The notes: generated by a model not told the origin, from the sequence alone. Shown: positions 1 through 8,917, counted from the stretch's first letter. The stretch is 26,037 nt of DNA from Porticoccus sp. (GCA_023263825.1 JALQUJ010000056.1:1-26037); one strand, 5' to 3'. A program made the numbers and translations.

Positions 1-864
1 GGTGTATTCGGTATTCTCGGTGAACTGGCTCGGGCAGAATTACTACACACCGATGGTTCCACCGTTCATTCAAAAACTCTGTCAGAAGCATTAGATCAGT
101 GGGACATTATGCGCCCCGTGAGCAAGGAAGCTGACGAAGCAACCAGCCAGTTCTTTAAGGCAGGACCAGCCGGCATTCCAACCCAACAGGCCTTCAGCCA
201 AGATACGCGCTGGAACTCACTGGATGCCGACAGGGCCAACGGCTGTATCCGTAGTTTAGAAAACGCCTATAGTCTTGAAGGTGGTTTGGCCGTACTGTTC
301 GGTAATATCGCCCTGGATGGCTGTGTAGTAAAAACTTCCGGTGTAGACGAATCCATTCTTAAGTTCTCTGGCCCCGCTTATATTTGCGAAAGCCAGGATC
401 AAGCAGTGGATGACATTATCAATGATCGTGTCAAAGAAGGTGATGTAGTCATTATCCGCTACGAAGGTCCACGCGGTGGCCCAGGCATGCAGGAAATGCT
501 CTACCCCACCAGCTACCTTAAATCCAAAGGGCTGGGCAAAGCCTGCGCACTGATTACCGATGGTCGTTTCTCCGGTGGTACATCTGGCTTATCTATTGGC
601 CACGTTTCTCCAGAAGCAGCAGCCGGTGGCGCAATCGGATTAATCAATCAGGGTGATACCATCGAAATTGATATTCCAAACAGGACAATCAATGTTGCGT
701 TGTCTGAGAAAGAACTGGAAAGCCGAAGAACTGCTCGGGATAAGAAAGGCTGGCAACCAGAGGAAGAACGTCCTCGTCAGATTTCAGCAGCATTGAAAGC
801 TTATGCCATGTTTGCAACCAGTGCAGATAAAGGTGCGGTTAGGGATTTAGATCAGTTGAAGTAA
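1..864 (+). CDS. ilvD: Dihydroxy-acid dehydratase, C-terminal part (5' end outside window)
   Basis: The frame is open from base 1, so the start lies upstream; 287 codons precede the TAA. IlvD removes water from 2,3-dihydroxy-isovalerate and -methylvalerate to give the 2-keto acids for valine and isoleucine. It is a cytosolic Fe-S enzyme. Family landmarks are visible: GVFGILGELARA at the left edge, AGPAGIPT, AFSQDTRW, DRANGCIRSLE, ILKFSGPA, RYEGPRGGPGMQEM, LITDGRFSGGTSGLSIGHVSPEA, and the C-terminal ATSADKGAVRD. These match IlvD rather than the paralogous Edd (6-phosphogluconate dehydratase), which lacks this exact ending. The usual length is about 615 residues, so a little under half is present. 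Fe-S ligand cysteines of the N-terminal half are not in the window. No frameshift or odd codon use is seen. Confidence 0.96.
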   Translation, partial: GVFGILGELARAELLHTDGSTVHSKTLSEALDQWDIMRPVSKEADEATSQFFKAGPAGIPTQQAFSQDTRWNSLDADRANGCIRSLENAYSLEGGLAVLFGNIALDGCVVKTSGVDESILKFSGPAYICESQDQAVDDIINDRVKEGDVVIIRYEGPRGGPGMQEMLYPTSYLKSKGLGKACALITDGRFSGGTSGLSIGHVSPEAAAGGAIGLINQGDTIEIDIPNRTINVALSEKELESRRTARDKKGWQPEEERPRQISAALKAYAMFATSADKGAVRDLDQLK

Positions 865-941
865 GCTATTATTTACTGGCTACTACACGCCCTCTTTGTT
901 GGGCTAATTTGTTGAGCTAACCAAGTTATTGAGAACGCGTA

Positions 942-1499
942 ATGAAAGATACAAAACATAAACTTAGCTCACTGACTATCGCTCTACATTGGATAGTTGG
1001 TATTACCATTATCGGGCTGCTGGCTCTGGGTAAATACATGGAGTCTAACGAAGCTTATGCTTTGTACGATATTCATAAATCCATTGGCATGATCATCATT
1101 GCTTTTGTACTGGCACGTGTCTTCTGGCGGATTCTGAACGGTTGCCCCGAACCTGCCTCAAATTATTCAAACATTGAGCACCTAACGGCAAAGGTAGTAC
1201 ATTGGGCACTGATTATTGGCACTGTCGCACTGCCTGTTTCCGGTGTTCTGATGTCTGGTGCCGGAGGTCACGGCTTAGCAATATTTGGCTGGGAACTGCT
1301 GGCTGAAAACATTGACCCAAATAATCTGGAAGAAGTGATTCCATTAAATAAAACCCTTGCAGGGCTTGGCCATGAGATACACGAGATCGTAGGTAACATA
1401 ATGATTATTGCTATTGTGTTACATTTCCTTGGTGCTCTTAAGCATCACATCATTGATAAAGATGGCACCTTGCGCCGTATGCTCGGCAAAAGTTTGTAA
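942..1499 (+). CDS. Cytochrome b561 family protein
   Basis: This is a 185-residue inner-membrane di-haem electron-transfer protein of the prokaryotic cytochrome b561 (CybB/YodB) type. Four hydrophobic segments are visible at about residues 11-30, 47-63, 86-107 and 149-166. Candidate haem ligands fall where the family has them: H16 in LHW, H45 in IHKSIGM, H147 in HEIHEIVG, and H161 in LHFLGALKHH. Length matches the family (about 175-190). The start ATG at 942 follows ilvD by 77 bases with no strong Shine-Dalgarno, so an independent or read-through transcript are both possible. The physiological role (quinol oxidation, superoxide handling) is not settled for most members and cannot be decided here. 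Confidence 0.88.
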   Translation: MKDTKHKLSSLTIALHWIVGITIIGLLALGKYMESNEAYALYDIHKSIGMIIIAFVLARVFWRILNGCPEPASNYSNIEHLTAKVVHWALIIGTVALPVSGVLMSGAGGHGLAIFGWELLAENIDPNNLEEVIPLNKTLAGLGHEIHEIVGNIMIIAIVLHFLGALKHHIIDKDGTLRRMLGKSL

Positions 1500-1548
1500 G
1501 CCTTGTTAAAGGTATGTATTAAATAGTTTTACTGAAAACTAAGAGCTA

Positions 1549-1824
1549 TTAAGTATTAATGAAAGCTAAACCAGAGTAGAACCCAGACTCAGACGAAGAC
1601 GCTTTGCTCCACACAACTTGCCCCGTCAACTCCAATAATTCATCCTTAACTTTTAACTCAAGGTTAATTTGACGATCCATATGGAGTTCATTTATAGAAA
1701 ATAACTTAATACCAGATTCAGAAAGATCGATTGGTGTCAGCAAAGGGTTTTTAAGTATAAATGGTGACACCTTAACCCGCTGATGCCTACGGCGAACACG
1801 CTTGGAAAAGTCCTTTAAAGTCAT
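1549..1824 (-). CDS. Small PilZ-domain protein (c-di-GMP binding)
   Basis: This single-domain PilZ protein of 91 residues is a predicted cytosolic c-di-GMP receptor or adaptor. The two binding motifs are present: the arginine motif (RRRHQR, the RxxxR type) near residue 13, and DLSESG (D/NxSxxG) near residue 36, followed by beta-strand-rich sequence ending in GLAF. A GTG nine bases further upstream (1833) would add three residues. The ATG at 1822-1824 is preferred because GGAGG lies nine bases before it, whereas GGAGG directly abuts the GTG. The gene converges on the cytochrome b561 gene and lies alone on its transcript. Its target is not evident from its neighbours. Confidence 0.82.
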   Translation of the reverse strand: MTLKDFSKRVRRRHQRVKVSPFILKNPLLTPIDLSESGIKLFSINELHMDRQINLELKVKDELLELTGQVVWSKASSSESGFYSGLAFINT

Positions 1825-1885
1825 TGCATTCACCCTCCATATGTGCCGGATAAACAGATTACCGAGGATTCAAATCTGTGAATAT

Positions 1886-1914
1886 AATATAGTCGCCTAA
1901 ACTTTATATGATAA
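1886..1914 (-). promoter_or_regulatory. Candidate sigma70 promoter of the PilZ gene
   Basis: On the minus strand TTATCA (1914-1909) and TATATT (1891-1886) are separated by 17 bases, and they lie about 60-90 bases upstream of the PilZ start. Four to five of six positions agree with consensus in each box. The rest of 1834-2056 is AT-rich with no gene. This is a pattern match only. Confidence 0.4.
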
Positions 1915-2056
1915 CCAGCTATTTTCCTAGACTATCTACCCGCTTCGAGGACAACCACACCATAGCCAGAATCATCAACATCTGAGACAAATTCAATTCC
2001 ATATAAAGCTTCTATGACTTTTAACTCCACAATTTATGAATAAATAATACAAATAG

Positions 2057-3526
2057 TTAAGACTCGGACGATATATCGCTTTCACCTCTAGCCAAAACAT
2101 CACTGAGCCAAAGTAATCGACACTCCTCAATCTTAGCACCACTTTCAATCAATCTATCCCTTCTATCTGCTTCACCCAACACATAGGTTTGCCATTGCTT
2201 GGCCGTTTTTTCGCTCTTTTTATATTGCGCTGCTTTTCCAAATATTTTAGCCGCTTTTCGATAACAGTTTAAATTTACTAATGCATTACCCAAAGTTATT
2301 TGGGTATAGGAAGGATATTTTAGCTGCCCTTTTTTTAATGCATTTTTTGCGGCTTTTACTGCTTTGGTATTTTCGTTCAGATCCAAATAAACCATAGCCA
2401 GGCGGGACCATATTTCACCCGTATCTGATTTTTCTGCTGCCTGCTTTAATGGTACTAAAGCTTTTTGAGTTTCTCTGGCTTGCTGCCATGCGCCACCTAA
2501 CAGCTCTAAATTTTTTGAATTTTTCTCAATAATTTTTTGCTCTATACCCTGCTCAATAATTTGTGCTGCACGATAGGGAACGTCAGCACCTAAATATAAA
2601 TAGGCCAGTGATAAAAGGTCTCGGCTTTTGGTCAGGGCTTTATCTAAATAAAGAATATCTAATGAGGCAAGGCGATGGCTGCTTTCTTCCATTTGCCCAT
2701 ACATTCCACCAAGCTGATGCCAGTAGAGGTGTTTGGGGTAATGGGTAATTAATTGCTTCAGAATAGAAACTACTTTTTTATTGTTGTAGCTTTTGTTGCT
2801 ACCGTTTTTATTATCAGATTTTTCGTAATATAAAACTTTTTGTAACACCCACCAGCTTTCTTTTGGTGTGTGACCTTTTCTGATCACCGCATCAATAGCC
2901 TGATTTACCAACATTAATGCTTCTGGCTTTTTGTCTAGCTCGTAATAAACTTGCGCTAATAATATTTTGCCGTCATTACTCACCACATCTGAACTCGCCA
3001 TCCATATTTCGAGCTGGCGTGCTGCGAAGGGATAATTCTCTTGCATCATATAAAGTTGGGCCAGGGTGTAATGGGTATCTGTTTTTTGGCGTGGGTCTAC
3101 ATCCGGCTCTGCAATCATTGACTTATAATTAATGATTGCCCTTTGAATATCATTCAGTGAGTAGTGGACAAAACCTAATAAATTATGGACTTGAGATTTT
3201 TCATAACTGGAACTGCAACTACTTTCTTTATAATCTCTTAATTGACGGATTAAATTCTGCAATTGTTTAGCACTTGGTTCTTTTTGTTCAGCCCCCTCTT
3301 TTCCACTTAAAACTGCCTGAACAGATTCCAATTTTTTCGCACACTTTTGACTCACCGCTTGTCGTTTTCGGGTTTTTGCATTTTCATATTTTCTTTCTTC
3401 TTGCTTTTCTTCCTCAGCATAGGCGCTGCCTGAGACATCAGTAATATTTAAAACTGCCAATAACGATGAAATAAAAACCGATAGTACACAACAGAAAATC
3501 AATTTTTTAAAAGAGCTCATCATCAT
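2057..3526 (-). CDS. Periplasmic TPR protein of the TonB2-type cluster
   Basis: The product has 489 residues. It starts with a signal peptide (basic MMMSSFKK, hydrophobic core to about residue 28, likely cleavage after SAYA near 38). A charged linker follows, and then helical tetratricopeptide-like repeats from about 110 to 450. Recognisable repeat cores include the segments around HNLLGFVHYSLND, THYTLAQLYMMQENY, KILLAQVYYELDK, WSRLAMVYLDLNE and ITLGNALVNLNC. A TPR protein closes the TonB2/TtpC clusters of Vibrio and relatives, where it is thought to support TonB function from the periplasm; that role here is inferred from position. It starts 3 bases after tonB, so it is the last gene of the operon. 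No frameshift is seen. Confidence 0.85.
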   Translation of the reverse strand: MMMSSFKKLIFCCVLSVFISSLLAVLNITDVSGSAYAEEEKQEERKYENAKTRKRQAVSQKCAKKLESVQAVLSGKEGAEQKEPSAKQLQNLIRQLRDYKESSCSSSYEKSQVHNLLGFVHYSLNDIQRAIINYKSMIAEPDVDPRQKTDTHYTLAQLYMMQENYPFAARQLEIWMASSDVVSNDGKILLAQVYYELDKKPEALMLVNQAIDAVIRKGHTPKESWWVLQKVLYYEKSDNKNGSNKSYNNKKVVSILKQLITHYPKHLYWHQLGGMYGQMEESSHRLASLDILYLDKALTKSRDLLSLAYLYLGADVPYRAAQIIEQGIEQKIIEKNSKNLELLGGAWQQARETQKALVPLKQAAEKSDTGEIWSRLAMVYLDLNENTKAVKAAKNALKKGQLKYPSYTQITLGNALVNLNCYRKAAKIFGKAAQYKKSEKTAKQWQTYVLGEADRRDRLIESGAKIEECRLLWLSDVLARGESDISSES

Positions 3527-3529
3527 TAT

Positions 3530-4147
3530 TTATTTCGCTATTTGGAAACTAAACTTATAAAAAACTCCGGGCACTTCTTCTGCCACACCATCAATCACCC
3601 TCGGTTTATACTTTAATTTTTTCGCCGCTCGTAACGCGTATTTGCCAAAGCCTTTATTTTCAGGGTATTCCTCTACCAGTTTAGGGTCACGCACACCGCC
3701 GGTCTCGGTAATAATGACTTCGATAACAGCGTAACCACTAATGCCTCGACGTAGTGCTATGGGCGGATAATCCGGCTGGGGGACATACACGGGAATATAA
3801 TCTGTATCGCGACTATAGCTCCCACTCATGCCAACTTTCAAACCATCAAAATTTGGGGCTGACATACTGATTGCACCAGTTGGTGCATTCAGTTCCATTT
3901 CAATATAGGGCATTTCAGGTGGAGGCTCTAACGGTTTATCCGGTTTTTCTGGTAGCAGTTGTTTCACCTGGTCAGTAATCGATCGGTCTGTCTGCCAAAT
4001 ATCAGCAATTTTTTTTAAGCCTTGCTGCTCTGATGAAATATCGCCAGAGGCAATTAACCCGTACATAACCGTCAACAATAGGAAAGTGGCTGCCATACCG
4101 GACAATGTGGCCAGGCCAAACCTAAATAGTTTCTGATTAGCTATCAT
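3530..4147 (-). CDS. tonB: TonB family energy transducer (TonB2 type)
   Basis: TonB spans the periplasm and passes energy from the ExbB/ExbD proton channel to outer-membrane receptors by contacting their TonB box. The protein has 205 residues, in the short TonB2 range. It has an N-terminal membrane anchor at about 9-32, a short Pro-rich stretch near 68-80 (KPDKPLEPPPEMP), and a C-terminal TonB domain from about 125 that includes PDYPPIALRRGISGYAVIEV and ends VFYKFSFQIAK. The Pro-rich linker is much shorter than in classical TonB. Its ATG overlaps the exbD stop by four bases, which implies translational coupling. The partner receptors are not in the window. Confidence 0.92.
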   Translation of the reverse strand: MIANQKLFRFGLATLSGMAATFLLLTVMYGLIASGDISSEQQGLKKIADIWQTDRSITDQVKQLLPEKPDKPLEPPPEMPYIEMELNAPTGAISMSAPNFDGLKVGMSGSYSRDTDYIPVYVPQPDYPPIALRRGISGYAVIEVIITETGGVRDPKLVEEYPENKGFGKYALRAAKKLKYKPRVIDGVAEEVPGVFYKFSFQIAK

Positions 4148-4554
4148 TGTATTTTTGTTGCCACAGAGACATCGGAAATACCGACAGCTTTAGCCTGGTC
4201 AGCCACATAGGCGAGCATCTCTAGGCTAGCTTCTTTATCTGCTTGTATTACCACACCGCCTTGAGGATTTTCTGTATGCAATCTGAGAATATACAGTCGG
4301 AGGGAACGAGGCTCTATCTTTATATTATCAATCCAGATTTCATTGTTATTGGTGATGGCAACCAGCACACTGACTTGCTGCTGATTGGCTGTCATTGCGT
4401 AGGAAGGTGTAACGTCGGCACCCGTCTCTTTAATAAAAGTAGCGGTAACAATAAAAAAGATAAGCATGATAAATACCACATCAAGCATGGGGGTCAGGTC
4501 AATAGCTTGCTCTTCCTCTTGGGAGCTTTTGGTTTGTCTGCCTATTCGGCGCAC
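4144..4554 (-). CDS. exbD: Biopolymer transport protein ExbD (TonB2 type)
   Basis: ExbD forms, with ExbB, the inner-membrane proton-driven motor that powers TonB. The 136-residue product has the family plan: a short cytosolic N-terminus, one membrane helix at about 24-43, and a periplasmic domain. The signature IDLTPMLDVVFIMLIFFIV contains the conserved membrane Asp (D25) thought to carry protons. The start is GTG, supported by AAGGA nine bases upstream and by absence of an upstream in-frame ATG. A 72-base gap separates it from exbB, the only real gap within this six-gene cluster, and that gap holds a hairpin. Confidence 0.93.
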   Translation of the reverse strand: MRRIGRQTKSSQEEEQAIDLTPMLDVVFIMLIFFIVTATFIKETGADVTPSYAMTANQQQVSVLVAITNNNEIWIDNIKIEPRSLRLYILRLHTENPQGGVVIQADKEASLEMLAYVADQAKAVGISDVSVATKIQ

Positions 4555-4603
4555 GCTACAAATTCCTTGTTACTAAATCCTGCATCTAAACCCTTGCTCT
4601 ATA

Positions 4604-4623
4604 CACGTGCTTATAAACACGTG
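4604..4623. repeat. CACGTG inverted repeat in the exbB-exbD gap
   Basis: Two copies of the palindrome CACGTG (4604-4609 and 4618-4623) are separated by eight bases. They could form a 6-bp stem in the mRNA between exbB and exbD. An overlapping alternative pairs GCTTA (4609-4613) with TAAGC (4628-4632). There is no U-tract, so it is not a simple terminator; RNA processing or stabilisation is one possibility. Confidence 0.45.
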
Positions 4624-4626
4624 ATG

Positions 4627-5172
4627 TTAAGCATGTTTTAAGATCAAACGATCAGCTAACAACTGCTTTTCACGGTTAGCCATTCGGCTGACATAGGTAT
4701 TTCCAAAAACACCTGAAAGCGCTGCGACCATACCTGCCATGGTCGGAATCGTTGCCTTGGATACGCCAGCAGACATGGATTTAACATCACCCCCACCATT
4801 CATGGCGAGTACATCAAAAACACCGATCATTCCGGTCACTGTCCCCAACAAGCCAAGTAATGGTGCCAATACGACAAGGGTTTTAATCAATGGTAAGCCG
4901 GCATCGATCTTTAGGGTGACCTGGGAAATTATGGTCTCTCTCACCTGATGCGCCCTAAGAGATTGGTGATCTGAACGGGATTGCCACTGAGTTAATGCCT
5001 GATTCAATTCTGACCTAAGGGCTGTTTTAAAGAACCAGATACGCTCAAATAGTAGTGTCCACATAACAAACAACAGTAGAGCAATCGCAACAAGGACCGG
5101 GCCACCCATTTGCAGGAAGCCATCAATGCCACTCATGACATTAAGAAAGCCTGATACATTGAAGAAAGACAC
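4627..5172 (-). CDS. exbB: ExbB/TolQ family proton-channel protein (short, TonB2 type)
   Basis: The product has 181 residues and carries the MotA/TolQ/ExbB domain. Three membrane segments are visible at about 22-44, 93-118 and 137-160. The family core PLLGLLGTVTGMIGVFD and the following GVSKATIPTMAGMVAALSGVF segment carry the conserved helix residues of the channel. The start is GTG, with GAGG about eight bases upstream inside the end of the preceding gene; the gap to that gene is 2 bases, so the two are likely translationally coupled. Its shortness relative to E. coli ExbB (about 244) and its position after a long TtpC-like paralogue fit ExbB2 of TonB2 systems. Confidence 0.92.
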   Translation of the reverse strand: MSFFNVSGFLNVMSGIDGFLQMGGPVLVAIALLLFVMWTLLFERIWFFKTALRSELNQALTQWQSRSDHQSLRAHQVRETIISQVTLKIDAGLPLIKTLVVLAPLLGLLGTVTGMIGVFDVLAMNGGGDVKSMSAGVSKATIPTMAGMVAALSGVFGNTYVSRMANREKQLLADRLILKHA

Positions 5173-5174
5173 TT

Positions 5175-6626
5175 CTAGCCCTCAGCCTTCTGGGCAATAA
5201 GCCCTGCACTTTGTTCTTCCAGAATATGAAGCACACGCTGGGCCTTACCGTTTACAAGGGTATGGAGTAACACGGTAGGAATGGCCACACACAGGCCCAG
5301 CACCGTTGTAACCAATGCGGCAGAAATACCCCCAGCCATGGCCTTTGGATCACCTGCACCGAAAACGGTTATTGCCTGAAATGTCACGATCATGCCGATA
5401 ACAGTACCCAAAAGTCCCAATAATGGCGCCACCATGGCAATAATCTTTAATAATCCAATACCTAATTCAATGGCAGGGCGCTCCTTGAGAACTTGCTCAT
5501 GAAGCTTTAACTCGAGAGACTCTACATCCAGGCCTGAATTTTCTTCGCCAATCTGAAGCACTCTACCCAAAGGGTTATCGCTGTCTACTGTTTCACTGCT
5601 CAGTTGTGCATCCACCTTACGGGAAACACCCATTAGCACCAAGAAACGCCACAGCGCTAATAGCAATGCACAAACACCGACAACGGTAATGATGTAGCCA
5701 ACTGCTTTACCTTGGTGCCATCGCTCCATCAAACTTGGACTATGGATTAATGCCGCCAATAATGAACCACCACTGGGGCCAGTGGGATCTATTCCAACCT
5801 GGGTAAATTCACCACCAGCCTGCTCTAATTCCATAGCTGCCCCGGTATATTTGCCACTTGGCTGCCGAGTTAATTCGGCTATAACGCCCGCACCAGGATT
5901 AAACGTTAGATAGGAGCCATTGGAAAATAAATTGTACGCGCCAACACGTACTACTTGCTGCCGAACTTGCTCACCTTCTGCATTAGTAACCATAGCCGGA
6001 AATTTAACAACCTTGGTGCCTTCAACCATTTCATGGTTAATGGTGAACCACAGGTTTTCAATTTCCTCCATAGAAGGTAGCTGGGTGTTGCTACTCATTT
6101 TGGCTATCAACTCATCCAAAAAGGCGGTACGCCCTGGATATTGTGCACTGACTATGGAGTGACTCAGGGTAGTGCGGGTATCACCTGCCGCTGAGGTTAA
6201 ATGCCCAAACATTTCACCCAGGGTACCCAACCGCTTCTGGAGCTGCTCTTCCAGCGCCGCCAATTTTAATTCATTTTCAGCATAGGTTTTTTCAAGCTGC
6301 TCAGCTTTGCGCTCTTCAGCTGCTTTTATGGACTGGATATCTTTTAGTTTTTGCGTTTGCCGTGCCTTGGCCTGTTTAAACTCTGACTCGCGCTTCGCAT
6401 GTTCTTTGGATTCACTGATGGTCGCAGTCTTGATCATCTGTAACAATTCATCGAGACTCGCTGCGCTTTTTTTAACCCCTGTAGTTTTAACCTCACTATT
6501 TTCTGCATTAACTACAGAAACCGACAACCCCATAAAAGCTAGTAAAACTAAAAGAAATATATTTTTCGCCAAGGTAGCGATTGACTTGAAGCTCGCCGCT
6601 GTCGAGTTTATACCTACCACTTTCAT
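5175..6626 (-). CDS. TtpC-like long MotA/TolQ/ExbB protein
   Basis: The protein has 483 residues and is a second ExbB-family member with a large N-terminal extension. This is the layout of TtpC, the extra protein of Vibrio TonB2 systems. A signal or anchor segment lies at about 22-41, a charged coiled coil at about 70-135, and a periplasmic region follows. Membrane helices are at about 308-332, 390-415 and 435-460. The ExbB core is clear: PLLGLLGTVIGMIVTFQAI, then GGISAALVTTVLGLCVAIP. The start ATG overlaps the stop of the DUF3450 gene by four bases, so the two are coupled. In Vibrio TtpC is needed for TonB2-dependent siderophore uptake; the substrate here is unknown. Confidence 0.9.
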   Translation of the reverse strand: MKVVGINSTAASFKSIATLAKNIFLLVLLAFMGLSVSVVNAENSEVKTTGVKKSAASLDELLQMIKTATISESKEHAKRESEFKQAKARQTQKLKDIQSIKAAEERKAEQLEKTYAENELKLAALEEQLQKRLGTLGEMFGHLTSAAGDTRTTLSHSIVSAQYPGRTAFLDELIAKMSSNTQLPSMEEIENLWFTINHEMVEGTKVVKFPAMVTNAEGEQVRQQVVRVGAYNLFSNGSYLTFNPGAGVIAELTRQPSGKYTGAAMELEQAGGEFTQVGIDPTGPSGGSLLAALIHSPSLMERWHQGKAVGYIITVVGVCALLLALWRFLVLMGVSRKVDAQLSSETVDSDNPLGRVLQIGEENSGLDVESLELKLHEQVLKERPAIELGIGLLKIIAMVAPLLGLLGTVIGMIVTFQAITVFGAGDPKAMAGGISAALVTTVLGLCVAIPTVLLHTLVNGKAQRVLHILEEQSAGLIAQKAEG

Positions 6627-7444
6627 TGGGCAGCCTCCGGAGCAGGAATCGGCAACTCCAGCATATCAACAGCCACTTGTTTATTCGCCATACGAATACC
6701 TTTGGCTAGGGCCGCTTGTTTATCACTACCTTCTAATAACTGCCATTGTTTTGTGTTGCGATTCCAAACGCCTGAATATTGCTGGTTGGCGGTCTGGTAG
6801 AGCAATGCGATGCGTCCAACACGAAGGATATTAACTTCTCTATCCTGCCCACTGACATTGACCATATCAGTGTAACTATCGATACGAGTGCCGTATTCAC
6901 TTTCAATTTTGTATGCTTCTAACACTTGCCTAAATTTTTCGGCAGCACTTAAATCTGACCGATTTAAATTCTCACGCAAGCGAGTAACTCGCTGCTTTCT
7001 TTCATCCAGTAAAAAAGGAAGGTCCAAATTAACGAACTGGTCGAGGCTATCAATCATTTTCAATGTTAACGGGGTAATTTGTCGCTCCATAATGGCAGCA
7101 TTCTCAATGGAGGCTTCCAGGTCAGCCATGGTTTTCTGCTGATGTACCACCTGCGCCTCTAATTGTGTGTTGTATACCCGCAACCCTTCGACCTGCTTAT
7201 TCACCTGCTTAAAGGTTTGGAACAGTTCGGTGGTTTGATCCGACAAGTTGTCTATTTTTTGTTGTGACTGTTGTGCTTTCACCGTTTTCTTGGCGCTGGC
7301 ATCCAACGTACTATCCACACTGGTTGCATGAACATTTATAGCTAATACTGTGCTGACAAAAGCAACGAAACTGCTTAGGAGAAGTAGCTGCCTGAAAAGT
7401 GGCATCACGGAAAACAAGCCAGTTTTACATTGAATACTTTTCAT
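6623..7444 (-). CDS. DUF3450 family periplasmic protein
   Basis: The 273-residue product has a signal peptide at about 1-41 (hydrophobic core LLLLSSFVAFVSTVLAI, likely cleavage near VHA). A long coiled coil follows from about 50 to 120, and then a conserved C-terminal region with DLPFLLDERKQRVTRL and RVGRIALLYQT. These are features of DUF3450, a family regularly found as the first gene of TonB2/TtpC clusters. The biochemical role is unknown; a scaffold or clamp for the long ExbB-like partner is a guess from position and from coiled coils in both. The start ATG has AAGGA five bases upstream. It lies 34 bases after folA with no room for a large promoter. Confidence 0.88.
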   Translation of the reverse strand: MKSIQCKTGLFSVMPLFRQLLLLSSFVAFVSTVLAINVHATSVDSTLDASAKKTVKAQQSQQKIDNLSDQTTELFQTFKQVNKQVEGLRVYNTQLEAQVVHQQKTMADLEASIENAAIMERQITPLTLKMIDSLDQFVNLDLPFLLDERKQRVTRLRENLNRSDLSAAEKFRQVLEAYKIESEYGTRIDSYTDMVNVSGQDREVNILRVGRIALLYQTANQQYSGVWNRNTKQWQLLEGSDKQAALAKGIRMANKQVAVDMLELPIPAPEAAQ

Positions 7445-7478
7445 CTTTATCCTTTGAAACCAAACATATTCTTGAAAG

Positions 7479-8012
7479 TTAAGTACGTTCTAGCACCTGA
7501 AAAAAGTAGGGAATATCAGACTGGGATTCAGGCTGCTTTCGGCTAACCTCCTGCCATTCTGATTCGTTGTAATCAGGAAAAAAAGCATCACCCTCTACTT
7601 TCGCTTGCACACGAGTGATATACAACCGATCAGCCTGCTCTAATGCTGTGCGGTAAATTTCTTCACCACCAATAACCATGACCTCCTGACCCTGCAGGTT
7701 TTCTTCTACTGCTATCGCAACAGCCTGCTCCAATGAGCTGGCAACTCTAACCCCAGGATTTTGCCAGTCAGCATTGCGGGTAACCACTATATTTAAGCGC
7801 CCAGGTAATGGTTTACCTATGGAATCAAAGGTTTTGCGACCCATCACAATAGGCTTACCCATAGTCACAGATTTAAAGTATTTGAGATCTTCTGATAAAC
7901 GCCAGGGCAACTCATTATTTCGGCCAATGGTGCTGTTTTCCGCCATGGCCACGATTAAGGACAGCGTTATGTCAGCAGCCTTCCTATTGGTACTTCTTAT
8001 ATCAGCACTCAT
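7479..8012 (-). CDS. folA: Dihydrofolate reductase
   Basis: This enzyme reduces dihydrofolate to tetrahydrofolate with NADPH, replenishing the folate oxidised by thymidylate synthase, whose gene lies directly upstream. The 177 residues include the DHFR landmarks: LIVAMAENSTIGRNNELPW (Met20 loop and substrate pocket), the acidic DLKYFKSVTMG, PIVMGRKTFDSIG, LPGRLNIVVTR, and the NADPH loop VMVIGGEEIY. It is about 15 residues longer at the N-terminus than the E. coli enzyme (159). Its ATG shares one base with the thyA stop (TAATG), typical of translational coupling, which supports this start. Confidence 0.95.
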   Translation of the reverse strand: MSADIRSTNRKAADITLSLIVAMAENSTIGRNNELPWRLSEDLKYFKSVTMGKPIVMGRKTFDSIGKPLPGRLNIVVTRNADWQNPGVRVASSLEQAVAIAVEENLQGQEVMVIGGEEIYRTALEQADRLYITRVQAKVEGDAFFPDYNESEWQEVSRKQPESQSDIPYFFQVLERT

Positions 8013-8917
8013 TAAACCGCCACCGGTGCTGATATGGGAGGATAAGGATCGTAATCTTTCAATTCAAAATCATCATATTGAAAGCTAAACAAATCTGTTA
8101 CGGTCGGATTGATAGAGATAACAGGCAATGGACGCGGCTCCCGGCTCAACTGCTCTTCCACCTGTTCCATATGGTTAGAATAGAGGTGTGCATCCCCAAA
8201 AGTATGTACAAACTCTCCGGGTTGTAACCCTGATACCTGGGCAATCATTAAGGTCAGCAACGCATAGGAGGCAATATTAAAGGGCACGCCCAACAACACA
8301 TCGGCGCTGCGCTGATATAACTGACAGGACAATCGTCCTTCGGTGACATAGAACTGGAACAGGGTATGGCATGGCGGCAATCCAGATTTTGCCATCACTG
8401 GAATATCTTTAGGGTTCCATGCCGAGACAATTAAACGCCGGGAATCTGGATTGGTTTTAATATCTTCAACGATTTGTGCAAGCTGATCCACACCTTCAAA
8501 ATTGCGCCACTGATGACCATAGACAGGCCCCAACTCACCATACTCTTTTGCAAACTTATCATCAGCTATGACGCGCTCGACAAACAGTTTCATTTGCTCG
8601 CGCCATTGTGGCGTGTACATGGGGTACTTTTCGTCTTGACCAGTTTCCCTAAGCCAACTTTGAAATGGCCAGTCATTCCAAATATTGACACCATTTTTAG
8701 CCAAATAACGAATATTGGTATCACCCTGAATAAACCAGAGCAGTTCATGAATAATGGATTTGAGATGCACTTTTTTTGTGGTCACAAGGGGAAAGCCCTC
8801 GCGAAGATCAAAGCGCATTTGATACCCAAAAATACTCAGGGTTCCGGTGCCAGTACGGTCCTCCTTACGCACACCGCTATCCCTAATATGGCGCATCAAA
8901 TCAAGGTACTGCTTCAT
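8012..8917 (-). CDS. thyA: Thymidylate synthase
   Basis: ThyA converts dUMP to dTMP using methylene-tetrahydrofolate. The protein is 301 residues, longer than E. coli ThyA (264). The extra roughly 37 residues sit at about 85-125 in the small domain, as in the long (Lactobacillus-type) form. Key sites are visible: RTGTGT near residue 21, the catalytic C183 in LPPCHTLFQFYV, the CQLYQRSADVLLGVPFNIASYA segment that holds dUMP, and the HLYSNH motif. Its start overlaps lgt by four bases and its stop overlaps folA by one, so lgt, thyA and folA are expected on one message. Confidence 0.97.
   Translation of the reverse strand: MKQYLDLMRHIRDSGVRKEDRTGTGTLSIFGYQMRFDLREGFPLVTTKKVHLKSIIHELLWFIQGDTNIRYLAKNGVNIWNDWPFQSWLRETGQDEKYPMYTPQWREQMKLFVERVIADDKFAKEYGELGPVYGHQWRNFEGVDQLAQIVEDIKTNPDSRRLIVSAWNPKDIPVMAKSGLPPCHTLFQFYVTEGRLSCQLYQRSADVLLGVPFNIASYALLTLMIAQVSGLQPGEFVHTFGDAHLYSNHMEQVEEQLSREPRPLPVISINPTVTDLFSFQYDDFELKDYDPYPPISAPVAV

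Noticed and set aside
2563..3132. Plus-strand open frames opposite the TPR gene
   Set aside because: They are short shadows of a well-supported minus-strand gene, with no ribosome binding sites or recognisable domains.
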